In this document: positions 1 to 10,194 of the stretch, piece after piece
Layout of the letters: every line of letters starts with the position of its first letter
Numbering within the stretch: the stretch's first letter is position 1
Assembly (NCBI GenBank): GCA_010015655.1
Contig: ML976657.1
Location: 732,264-796,263 of the forward strand
Reading direction: 5' to 3'
DNA: 64,000 nucleotides
Origin: Bimuria novae-zelandiae CBS 107.79
Lineage: Eukaryota > Ascomycota > Dothideomycetes > Pleosporales > Didymosphaeriaceae
Made by a program: the position numbers and the translations under genes
The notes under the pieces: generated by a model
What the model was told of the DNA's origin: nothing
The model's database searches: none
The model's input: only the letters and a program-made list of their open reading frames with translations

Positions 1-2280
1 GCCCTCCTTATTAACTAACTACTATACTAAATAAAAGGATAAGGCTGGCACTAGAAAGTCCTTGTGCTTACGCGCAATATTCTCACGAACTAATATATAC
101 TTATTCACTATGGCTAACACTAATCTGGCCGCCACCTAGTGGCTTGCGGCACCCTACAGGGCTCCCCCTTTTTACCTATTATCTACATGCTGTACCTGGC
201 GGAACTCCTCCTCTAGGACACCACGCTACAATTTAGATATGCTAACAATATCTGCCTATACAGAGCCTCTTATAGCCTTAACCTTAATATTAAATAACTC
301 GCTAAAGACGTTTGTAAGATTAATAAATATAGCGTAGATAATAAGATTACTTTCTTACTAGACAAGCTTAAAATAATCTACCTTATACGGTAGAAAGGAG
401 ACTACGCCCCTCCCTGTATTATTAATAAGAACCTTACCATACACCCTATTCTCCCCACGAGTAAGAACAGGGCCCTGCGCTGGCTAGGCGTGTAGTTTAA
501 CTAAAAGCTTACCTTTAAGGCCTACGTTGCGACCTACGCCACTAAGATAAAGGTAGTCGCATATTATATTTGCAGCCTAGCTTAGATTAAACACGGCCCC
601 CTACTAGAGTCCCTTCGTAAGGTAGTAATCTCCTGCGTCCTCCCACGACTCCTGTACGGCGCGGAGGCCTAGTATAGAGGCAGAACAAAGCCCTCTAGAA
701 TTATATGCCAATCGAGAAGCGCTAAGGTAAGCACCTAACTAGGCTAGCATATTAACGCACTTAATAAAGTCCTTAAGCAGACATATAGAGCTATTATACT
801 AGCCTATTAGACTACACCCACCACTATCGTCTTCCGGGACGTAGAACTCCCTTTAGTAGTAGTAGCACTTAAGATATGTAAGTTTTACTTTATAGTATAC
901 TTACTAATAATTAATAATAAACACTTGCTAACTGCTAGGACCCTCCTGTCTATAGTTAGAAGAGGCTAAGGCGCAGGCCTCCCACAGAGAGCCTACTTAA
1001 AGGTATAGTAACTCGCACAGATCTTTAACCTAGTACCCTAACCGGAGTTCCGCGCCCCCCACTACTCCCCCGGGAGCCGTACTAACCCTATAGGCCAAGT
1101 GGCTAAGAAGGACGCTGCCTATTACTTTAAGGAGTAGTAGGCTCTCCTTTCGCTAACTATTATTATTATCTTTTTAGACGGCTCTAAAAAATAGATTAAC
1201 AGCGTTAAGCACGTTATATATAGCTACGCCGTATATAAAGGGTAGGCCCTTACCCTATAAAGTAATAGCTCCTTTAACCCTAGGTCCTACGTTTTTAATA
1301 CTAAAGCTATTAGCGCGTGGCGAGAACTTGCCTACATACTTAATACGCCCGCCTACTAGCTAAAACGCATATACATGTGTATTAATAGCACTTTTGTTAT
1401 ATAGTGTATAAGAGGCAACCCGTCCCCCTCTTTATAGTAGGCGTTCGTTAGGTGCCAGGAAATAATAGAGAATCTAGACATTGCTATCTAGTGGGCCCTA
1501 GGTTACTGCGAAATAAAAGGAAATAAATTAGCGGATTAGCTAGCTAACGACGTAGCAAAGTCCCCTTAACCTCTATACGGCATGGCAGCTAAGCCTATAG
1601 TCTTAGGCCTTAAGTTAGACGTCCGCGCCTATACTAGGAGCGCTAAGATAAACTAGTAGCGCGCCCGCTCGCCTAAGTTATCAAAATAGTACATGTAGTG
1701 GGACCTCACTTACCGCCCTGCGAAACAGCTAAAGGAGCTCACCCTCCAACAACTAGCGCTTACTAAGCTACTGTCCATGCGCACCCGCCACGGACACTAC
1801 GCCTGGTACTATAAGAAGTTTAGGCACGAAGACGCCGTCACTAAATGCCCCTACGGGGCAGACCTGGCGCCTAACCACATTGTACACTGCCCACGATCAG
1901 TTCGAAAGTTCCGCTACTGGCCGAAACGGCCAGCGTGCCCCCCAAGCACCACCAGGGAGGGCGTGGAATACCTAAAGGCACTTAAGCCAAAAGATTTCTA
2001 ACTTCTACTAGAGCTTGTTAACCCTATAGAATAAGTCTATATGTATAATAGATACACCCTGACACCTTAGCCTATAGGCAAGAAGACAAGGATTTGGCCC
2101 CCGCACGGAGGGGGGCGGACTCTCACAAGCCACTACAAGAGATAGCAATAGCTACATAGCAAGAAACGCCCTTACCACTTTAGCTAGCTCTAAATGGTTG
2201 CTCGGCGCGTCTCCATGCCCCATGGAAGGCTAGAACATTATGTTCCTAGACGTTAATTAATACTACTACTACTACTCGCA
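1..2280 (+). mobile_element. Tad-like non-LTR retrotransposon (LINE), 3' part, RIP-degraded
   Basis: This is the 3' portion of a LINE whose 5' part lies outside the window. Read on the plus strand, one frame gives the C-terminal part of the reverse transcriptase polyprotein (about 460-960), then an RNase H domain (about 1170-1560), then a conserved C-terminal tail (1777-2001). An untranslated region follows, with a (TAC)5 run at 2262-2276. Almost all in-frame stops are TAG or TAA, as RIP of Gln and Trp codons would give. The Tad clade is inferred from this domain order and from the tail that starts with the residues RTRHGHY. The 3' boundary is approximate, because no target duplication can be checked without the 5' end. 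Confidence 0.8.
462..2001 (+). pseudogene. Tad-like LINE polyprotein fragment (RT C-terminus, RNase H, tail)
   Basis: This is a broken pol reading frame. Around 470-690 it reads ALRWLGV, then LTFKAYVATYATK, then LPRLLYGAEA, which is typical of the region after the RT palm in fungal LINEs. The RNase H first-strand motif FLDGSK is at 1171-1189. A later segment, EIKGNKLAD, at about 1515-1545 fits the RNase H PGH-x-GNE-x-AD block. The last 74 codons (1777-2001) are free of stops and keep a His/Cys-rich pattern (RHEDAVTKCPYGADLAPNHIVHC is the region, at about 1825-1890). The enzyme would copy element RNA at the target site. With so many stops it cannot be functional. The tail is much less mutated than the rest, perhaps because RIP is uneven along the element. 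Confidence 0.78.
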
Positions 2281-2769
2281 GCTCTAATTACGGTGCGATT
2301 ATAGGTGCTTGCTGTGGCCGCTAAGGAGGTTATTCTAGTGGCGGCGTGTTATTTATACGTTCGTGCGGAACCCTATATAGTGATAGAGGTTGCGTATAAG
2401 CAACTGTCTCTGCCTTCCCCTAAGCTATATTATATAGCTTCTAAGCTTAAGTACCTTTACTATTTAATTATAGTATAATTCCCTTATCCTCTAGCACTTA
2501 TATAAGCTTTCTTTTAAATACTCGTTTAAGTGTAGAGAAGTCTTATAATATCTATTTATTAAAATCCTTAATATATAAGCTAAGAAGTGTAGTACTCTTT
2601 TAAATTATTATATAAAAATTAGTAATTATATAGCCTGCGTATAATTAGAGTTATAGGCATATTAGAGCCTTTAATATATTAATTTTATTATTATAGTACT
2701 TTAGGCTAGTCTCTTTTTATAGTATTACTTTTAATATCCGTGTGTCCTTCGCAAGTTATTTATATAATA
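2281..2769. other. AT-rich RIPed spacer
   Basis: No gene or repeat boundary could be recognised here. The first 120 bp keep moderate G+C and may still belong to the LINE 3' region. The rest is TA-rich. Confidence 0.5.
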
Positions 2770-4621
2770 ACGTAGTTTATAAGTGAGCTGTCAGTATAAG
2801 CGAGCTGTCACCCCACCAAACTTTTCGCAATACATTACCTTGTTTCAATAATGGCTCAACCACCTCCTGCTTAAATACTCTATAACGAAGCAGATATTCT
2901 TCTAGCTATCTTAGCAATTAATTAAGACCAGATCTAAAGTGAACAACGCGCTATAGTAATCTATAACGTCCCTTAAAGTATACTACGCAACTAACGCGCA
3001 GGAATTATTACGCAACGTAATTACTAGCCTAAATTAAAAAAGCTTACTAAGCTAGAAGAGGAGGTGATTATTAGGTATATACTTAATTTGGATTCGCGAG
3101 GGTTTGCGCCTACCCTAGGTGCTATACGAGATATAGCGGATAAGCTACTTGCTAAGCGCAGCGCTGGCTAGGTTAGTTAACTATAGCCACGTAACTTTGT
3201 TAAGTGAATAGATTACCTTACTACACGATTTAATTGGCCGTACGATTAACAGAGAGCTCTATATAAGGATCTAAAGATAATTAGGGCGTAGTTTAACCTT
3301 GTAGCGCGTACTAAAGCTACCTACGGTATCTGTAATTAGGATACCTACAATTTTGACAAGACTAGCTTTATAATAGGTAAGATATCGTCTTAGCTTATTG
3401 TTATAGGTTTAGAGAGACGCGGCAGGCTAAAGGCTATCTAGCTAGGCAATCGTGGGTAGACTATAGTAATCTATAGAATTAATACTACTAGGTAGGCGAT
3501 CCTGCCCTTTATTATCTTCCCTAGCTAGTATCACCTCTCTACCTAGTACGAGGACGATAATATACCACGCAACTAGGCCTTTATAGTAAGTAATAATAGC
3601 TAGACTACTAACAAGCTTAGAGTAGAGTGGCTAAGACACTTTATTAAGTATATAGTAAAGCGTAGGGTAGGCGCGCGCCAGCTACTTATACTTAATAGCT
3701 ATAAGAGCTATAACTCGCTTAAATTCTAGTAGCTTTGCAAGGAGAATAATATTTATACTTTTTATATACTACTATATTTGTCACACTTTCTATAGCCACT
3801 TAATATAGGCTACTTCTCGCTGTTAAAGCGCGCATATAGCCGCCAGATCGGGAGCCTAATACGCGACTATATTAGCTATATTATAAAGCTAGAGTTCTTA
3901 CTAGCCTTCTGCGTAGCCTATAAGTAATTAATTATAAAGGAGAATATCTGCTTAAGCTTTCGAGGCGCTAGCCTAGTCCTACATAATCTAGAGGTAGTAA
4001 TATTAAAGCTTAATATAAAGCTTCGCACGCCTACACTACCTACGCTAGAGGTTACTCTTTAAGAAGCTAAAACACTAAGTAACGCGCGCGAGCTAGAAGC
4101 TTAATTAACCTTAATATATAATAAGATTTAAAGATATAAAAGCTTATTACCTGCTTCTATTATTATAGCGCTTAATTAGCTTAAAAAGGGCGCTAAAGTA
4201 ATAGCTTATAAGAGTACGCTTATGCGCGATCGGATCGCGAGGCTTAAATAGGCAAATAGGGTAGCCACATCACGAAGAAAGCGACAAAAGAAGCGGATAC
4301 AGAAACAAGGCACCCTTACAAAGGCAGAGGCAGAGGAGATTATTGCTTAAAAGGACGTTAAGCAGCAGCTAGAGAGCGAAACGCGTCAAGGTAGGGCGTA
4401 ATTAGGTGCTGGTTAGTAGGCTTTAGCGCGCTGTAGCCGCTGTAGAGAGACTAGGCATAACGCGCGAACGTGTGTAAAGCGTACTATAGATACTACTTAA
4501 TCTATAACGGCAATTGTATATAATTATTATATCGCGTTGTTGTGTTAAGTCACTATAAAGGCGATGAAAAGTTGGTGGGGTGACCACTCGCTTATACTGA
4601 CAGCTCGCTTATAAACTATGT
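2770..4621 (+). mobile_element. Fot1/pogo-type DNA transposon, copy A (1852 bp)
   Basis: This is a complete element with terminal inverted repeats of about 50 bp. The left end starts ACGTAGTTTATAAG and the right end finishes CTTATAAACTATGT, and TA flanks both sides (2768-2769 and 4622-4623), as in Tc1/mariner/Fot1 insertions. Each TIR holds two tandem 17-bp units followed by CCCCACCAA. One transposase frame fills the interior. Copy B at 10122-12201 is the same element in the opposite orientation. Once its MITE and target duplication are removed, it is also exactly 1852 bp. Confidence 0.93.
2851..4548 (+). pseudogene. Fot1/pogo-family DDE transposase, RIP-inactivated, with C-terminal zinc knuckle
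   Basis: From ATG 2851 to TAA 4548 the sequence stays in one frame of 565 codons with no indels, but it has many internal TAG/TAA stops. It encodes a helix-turn-helix/CENP-B-type N-terminus (about residues 65-120, near LTKLEEEVIIRYILNL) and then a DDE catalytic domain. The catalytic sites are at Asp169 (in FDKTSF), and at codons 282 and 318, where the expected Asp reads Asn in LILNSYKS and PLNIGYF. The gap between the last two fits DD35D. At the C-terminus, CSRCRETRHNARTC (4432-4473) is an intact CCHC zinc knuckle. This is unusual for a Fot1-type transposase and may bind nucleic acid. Two of three catalytic Asp codons have changed GA to AA, so the protein is dead at its active site as well. 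Confidence 0.88.
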
Positions 4622-5026
4622 TAGAAATTATTTTTAGTTTTTCTTATTATTACGCGGAGCTATTAATTACTAGTAAGATCTTATTATAGGAGTATAATTA
4701 AATACTTTTATAGTAAATTGCGCGGGTACTACTATTATTTAGCTACTAAATTATATAGCTTTATTATTAATATTCGTCTTACACTATCTCCTTTTTACTT
4801 TATATAGTAGTAAGGCTTACTATACATTATAAAGAATTAATCTACTATCTCTAAAGATAGGTAATAAAATAAAGTACCTTATAGAGTATAAGTACTCTAT
4901 TGTTACTTTTATTAATTTATAGTTAATCTTACTAGTTAATTACTAATTAGTGTTAAATAGGCTCTTTTAGCTAGCTACTTATAGGATAAGCACTTAAGTA
5001 GTAAGAGTAAAAGTAGTATATAGTGT

Positions 5027-5205
5027 GCACAGCGTACGGATGGTAGGGGTAGGCAATAATATCTAGTTCTTGCTTGTTTTCTTCGTCGTACGGACGAAAA
5101 GGAGAATATGTACATGTTCGCGCACGGCTGTTCGCGCACGTGCACGCGCATCCTTCTCGCGCGATAACTAGTATTCCGACCGTAACGCTGCTGCGTACGG
5201 ACAAA
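5027..5205. repeat. G+C-rich patch with CGTACGGA repeats
   Basis: The octamer CGTACGGA occurs three times (5033-5040, 5087-5094, 5194-5201). TTCGCGCACG occurs twice between them (about 5116-5140). CpG is plentiful, unlike the surrounding TA-rich sequence. A 77-codon open frame on the minus strand (4971-5204) is probably a by-product of the composition. The function is unknown. Confidence 0.35.
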
Positions 5206-6501
5206 TATATTATTTATTAAGTGTAAGGCTTTACTATCTTAAATATAGTACTCTTAACGAAAAGGTAAGTATTAAAATTTATAGCAAAGTAAATTCTAAA
5301 TGCTTTTTCTAAGCTTATAATTACAGGGTTAATTACAGTAATCGTATTATATCCTAAGAACTTAATTTAAGTAGTGCGCTTAGTTATAGTGAAGCCTTTC
5401 TTTCTTTTTAGTAATTATTACGCGGACTTTAGCGTACTTAAGAAATATAAAATAGGTAAGAATCTTATCTTTATTATTTTTAAAAAGCATAATAGCTGTG
5501 TCCAAAGATAAGCTTATTACTATAGTCCTAAAGCGCTTATAGGCCTAAGGGAGCTAGTAGTATAATTCTTCTTTATATAGGTAGCCCTTTAGCTTGCTTA
5601 ACTATAGCACTTCTTTAGCTTTATTACTAGATTTAGGAGCGCTCCGTCCGCTAAGGGTTATAAAAATTACTAGTTTTAATTCTAAGCTTAAAGCTTATAT
5701 ATTAAAATAAGCTAAAAAGATCCTACTAATTTTCTTTAAAGTAAGTCGACGCTTACCTGAAATTGACTGTTATTTATTTTTAGCTTACTAGATTTAAGCC
5801 TATTTAAGAGCTATATTCTTTACTATAGCGCTTAGGAAGTTAGTTACCGTAATCTTTTTCTTTAATTTATAGGATCCTATACTACGAGGCAAGCATATAA
5901 AGAGTAATTTACTCCTTATACTATTATTTTAGGTTTATTCTTTCTTAGTAAGCTTGTTTAAGCAGGGTGAAGTATTTCTATTAAATTTAATTAAGTATTA
6001 TTATATCTACCAAGGCACGATTCCCTTTAAGATAATATATAATTATTTATAAGATAGAAACTTTTATTTACTATTATAGTAAGTGTTATGAGCTGCATAT
6101 TAATAGTCCTAACTAACTAATTAAATATATTCTACACTTATTATATTCTAGTAGTGTGCTTAGCTAAGCGCGCTTTATAGTTGCCTACCTTTAACTAGTA
6201 TTAGCGGAAGATTTTATTTTAGTAATTAGCACTATTCTTTCTGCACTGTTTAAAAGATTTCCTGTTTTAAAAAGTGCTTTAACGTGCTACTCTCCTAAGC
6301 TATTCTTTATTAAGCTTATTTAAGTTATTATATTTATTATTAGATAATTCTAAGAGCTCTAGGAGTTTATAGAGCTTAAAAATAATTATTATAAAGTAAT
6401 TAGTAATTAAAGTATTTAGATTAACGTAATTCTAAACGCCTTAATGCATGGCTTAAAACTTAAGCTTTATAAACTATACTAGCTAGCTCTTTTGATTAGT
6501 T

Positions 6502-6736
6502 AGGTGCACTATACTTACTAAGAGAGTAAAGTTTTTTATATATTTAAAGAGATCGCTCTTCTAAGCCTATTATAAATCTTAGCCTACTACTAAGGGTAAA
6601 GGAGGTCCAGTGTAATAGAAGAAAAGAGAGGAAGGAACTTATAGAGGAGCTCTATATGCTCTACTCGAAATGCTCGTGGGCAGAAAAAAAGTGCGCTCTA
6701 TTATGCAAGAACAAAGCGATGCGAGAAGTATTTAGA
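6502..6736 (+). pseudogene. Unidentified stop-free fragment, charged and cysteine-containing
   Basis: About 77 codons on the plus strand are free of stops inside RIPed DNA where stops are otherwise frequent. The translation is rich in Lys, Arg and Glu and includes the stretch SKCSWAEKKCALLCKNK (about 6666-6716) with clustered cysteines. It ends at a TAG that could be a RIPed Gln or Trp codon. No family is recognised. It may be a piece of a transposon accessory or gag-like protein, or a chance opening. Confidence 0.25.
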
Positions 6737-8647
6737 TAGATTAAAGCGTTTAAATAATTGATCTAATAATTAATTACGTAGGGAGAATTATCCTGTATTC
6801 TTAAAACGCTAGGCTTATAACTATAGAGGGTAAAACAAGCTGGATAGTATATAGTTTAGAGATTAAATTAATTAATTAGTAACATATAAAAAGTCACTAT
6901 AAGAGTAGTATTTATACTAAGTATTTAGTGTTATGTTTGCCCGTTCCACCTAATCCTTCCGATTAGGGTACCTTTAAGGACTAATTCCCGCGATAACTAT
7001 GTATAATAATTTTTATATAAAATTTATAAACACTAGAAATATTTAATATAAACGCTATTAACCTAACCCTAACCTATTTACTAGCCTAAGCCAAAGGCTT
7101 AGAGAGCTAATAGAGTAATACTAAAGTAGCTATGCGCTTTTCTAGAGTTCCATACGTAGACTTAATAGTAGTGTAATATATAGGCAGAAAATAAATATAA
7201 TATAAATAAGACTGGCATTTCTTTAAGGATATGTAGGCTTATAAATGAGTAAATGTTGGATTTTAGTGTTCTAGTCCGTGCGGATCTGACCCAATCCCAA
7301 CCCAACCCCAATCCATTTATAAGCTTAAGCGTATGTACTAATACTAAAATACTCTATAGTAGCTAGAAAAAAAGTCTTATATTTAGTCCTTAAATAATTA
7401 TAAGTAATTCTTTATAATTAAGTGAGTATTAGTGATACGACGGAAACTGTACTACGTAGTTATTTTTAAGGGCTAGTGCTTATAGATAATATGATTTTCC
7501 TTAACCTACGTACTTAACTAGACTTATAGAGTATCTTAAAATAAATAAATATTAAAAGCAATTAGTATAACGTACCTATAGTATATATTTATATTTAAGC
7601 TAACTATATCTAATAGCTCTATAAATAGTATTAAAATAAGGTTTTATACCTGCTAACGTATCTCGTATATCCTATAGCCTCTAGATCTTGTTCATTTCTC
7701 TATAATTAAGTTAAGTTACTAACGCTAGAGCTAAGAGCTTATATTATTTACTAATATTAAGCTAAATAGAAAGGCTATATAAAGTGTGTAATTTAAGCTA
7801 ACTAGTAGATATTTAGTATCTACTAACTTAATATTAATTACTTGCTTAGCTCGTCGCAGGTCTCTTAAAGATCCACTACGCCTACACGTTAGTAGTAGTC
7901 TTAGTAGTAGCTCTAGAACTTTCTCTCTATCCCTTAAGGCTTTTATAATCTTTATATAGCGCAGTGCAGCGTCTAGAGTGTCGAGAATCTAGGTTATATA
8001 ACCTAGCTACTCCTATAAAAAGCAGGTAAGGCTCTAGTAGCTCTAAATACTAGAGCTATAAGCCTAAAAGTAAAGAAAAGCTAACTTAAGTAGTAGTTAA
8101 GAATTTATACTTTTTAGTATTAGTGTAGGCACGTTTAAGTAAACCTAAATTACTACTTTATATAGATAAACATTATTTAAATAGCTATATATATAACTAA
8201 GTTTTTAATAGCTTAAAAATAAAAATCTACTATATTTAGCACCTTACAAATAGCTAATATAACTATAGTAGCTATATCGCTTAAGTCTATATATAGTTAG
8301 TAGCAATTATAAGCAGCATTGCTAAGATATCGCGTGTTTTCTGCAGGTGTTCGGACACTATATGCGCTAGCTTACACTCTAACCGGACATTGGCTCTTGT
8401 ACGGTACTGGTTAGTGGACTAGATAATGGATAGACAATCGACCGGTATCTATCGCTCGTTGGATCATCCTCAAGATCACTTGTGCCACAACTCGATGGTA
8501 CACTTAATCCGTTCGATATTGACAAGGATGGGGGAACAAGATCCTGAAGCACTTGTGGCCGAAGGATTTTTTAAGCTATTTACAATAATTGTGTAGGCTT
8601 TTGGCACAGACTGCTGCGGTCCGACGAATGTTCCATCATGATTTTCA

Positions 8648-9405
8648 TCAACAACCAGCACGGGTAGACCCAATAACGATATCGTCGTACCAGATCGTGT
8701 TCGTATCTCCGCCATAAGATTCCCAGCCGAAGTAGACACCTGTAATTTTAGGCTTAATCGAGCTGCGGGTCCACTGTTCCGCATTGGGGTTGTTCTTCGT
8801 AGTCAGGCCAGTGATGGCCACGCCGTTAAGCCATGTCTCAATCGATCCATCAGTTCCCAGGTGGTACTCGAAGCACTGCCAGCTGCCAGTAGGAAGAGGC
8901 TTGGAGGCGGCGATGCCGTTCGGAGAGAGGTCGGGAAGAGTGGCATCGTCAGATTCGCGGTTGTACATGAGAATCTTAGATTGGCCACCGATGCGAAGGT
9001 GTTTCTTGGCGCCTTGGGCGGAGTCGGGCATAGTAATGAAAGAGACGTGGGCGTCGGTCAGTGCCTTCGAGGCTTTGCTGTAAGACGAAGAAGATTAATT
9101 TTGGTGATAGAGCAGGATTTGAGTATGTAAACTTACAGCCACGTCCTGACGTAGACATCGCCGCTGGGGACCTTTGTTGTCCCGACGAAAATGTGTCCGC
9201 AGTAGCCACCTGCACCGGTAACCTTGATGGACTTGGTGCCATTGTGCGCTGTCGAGCTATCAAGAGCGACTGAGCCACCCTGGCTACAATCAAGTGCGTA
9301 CGTAGGCCATGCAGTTTGGTCCCATCCGTTCTCGAAGCCCTCAGTCAACTGGGCCAACGAGTAAGGAAGCGCAGCAAGAACGAAGAGGGCGGTCTGTCGA
9401 AGCAT
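8648..9405 (-). CDS. cip1: Cip1-like secreted protein (cellulose-induced protein 1), without CBM1
   Basis: This gene has two exons: 9405-9137 and 9077-8648. A 59-bp intron (9136-9078) starts GTAAGT and ends TTACAG. Splicing joins TW to LKASKALTDAH in frame and gives 232 residues. Residues 1-18 are a signal peptide ending at SLA|QLTEGF, so the protein is secreted. The mature part follows the Trichoderma Cip1 domain closely: FENGWDQTAWP, CSQGGSVALD, GGYCGHIF, then KHLRIGGQS, NRESDDATLPDLSPNGIA, CFEYHLGTDG, and VYFGWESYGGDTNT near the end. Cip1 has a beta-jelly-roll fold related to polysaccharide lyases and is co-induced with cellulases. The Trichoderma protein carries a linker and a cellulose-binding CBM1 at its C-terminus. 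This one stops at STRAGC before any linker. The reading frame is intact and un-RIPed, although the gene sits alone between RIPed repeats. Confidence 0.93.
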
Positions 9406-9458
9406 GATCGTGAAGAGCAGTCTGTCGGTAGGATGCCAGCCTCACGGAGAGGGCAGAG

Positions 9459-9467
9459 GTATATATA
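9459..9467 (-). promoter_or_regulatory. TATA box of the cip1-like gene
   Basis: TATATA, read on the minus strand, lies about 55-60 bp upstream of the cip1 ATG. The distance and the match are right for a fungal core promoter. The position is inferred only from sequence. Confidence 0.55.
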
Positions 9468-9588
9468 GGCCTAGCCTTCAGCCACAATTAAGCTTCATAT
9501 AAGCTTTAATCTTCCATTGCCGCATTCTGGGGTGCATGACATGCTATTGCGCACCGGCGCTTCATATATCGGAAACACGGTCGTGTTT

Positions 9589-9654
9589 CCCCGGTGAATA
9601 TATTAGCACCGTGCGTCCAAAACCACCATAAATTCATCAATTTGTGTTCCCCGC
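9589..9654 (-). promoter_or_regulatory. Two CRE1/CreA-type sites upstream of cip1
   Basis: CCCCGG (9589-9594) and CCCCGC (9649-9654) match the complement of SYGGRG, the carbon-catabolite repressor site. They lie about 185 and 245 bp upstream of the ATG. Carbon repression is known for cellulase genes and would fit here. Single six-base matches are weak evidence, but two lie 60 bp apart. Confidence 0.35.
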
Positions 9655-9829
9655 GCCTAAAGAAGAGCAGTATCGAAATTGAGAGGTAAATAACGGAAAG
9701 CGAGCCCGACGGCGGTCTTGGCGCTCGCTCTTCCTCAAGAAAGTGGCCATTTGGGGACTATAACGTGAACCACCAAGCAACGCACGGTCCCAGGCAACGC
9801 CCACTTTTCAGCAATGCTTGCTACATAAC

Positions 9830-10121
9830 TTATAAAGCTTTATAGCGCGATATAGGTTCTACAGATACTAGGTTTTTTTATAAAAGTAAATAAAAGAGTT
9901 CGATAATTTAATTAAAAGTAATAAATTAGGTGTAATAATACTATAAAAGTTAAATTTTATAAAAGGATTTTATATTTTTAAGAAGTATTTTAACTACTAT
10001 AATAGCCCTAGGGGTCGTAAGAGGTGATATAAGTAATAAAGGAGACTTTACGCGTTATTTATTACTTTTTTTAGAAGCTTATAAATTTTGCTAAAGTTAC
10101 TTTTTAACGTATTTTATAATA
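9830..10121. other. AT-rich spacer
   Basis: TA-rich RIPed DNA lies between the cip1 upstream region and transposon B. Nothing is recognisable in it. Confidence 0.5.
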
Positions 10122-10194
10122 ACATAGTTTATAAGCGAGCTGTTAGTATAAGCGAGTGGTCACCCCACCAACTTTTCATCGCCTTTATAGTGAC

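Larger units (their letters stand above)
4624..8340. other. Long AT-rich RIPed stretch, unidentified repeats
   Basis: This is 3.7 kb of TA-rich DNA between transposon A and the cip1 island. Short G+C-richer patches stand out at 5027-5205, 6590-6740, 6940-7000, 7260-7320 and 7850-7990. They are probably remnants of old elements. I found no LTR pair, TIR pair or recognisable protein domain in it. Confidence 0.5.

Noticed and set aside
7062..7074. CCTAACCCTAACC, telomere-like repeat
   Set aside because: Barely two units, with no array around it. A similar C+A-rich stretch at 7291-7314 is not telomeric either.
8476..8784. 102-codon minus-strand frame at the 3' side of cip1
   Set aside because: It is out of frame with cip1 and overlaps its last exon. 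The cip1 frame matches the family to the end.
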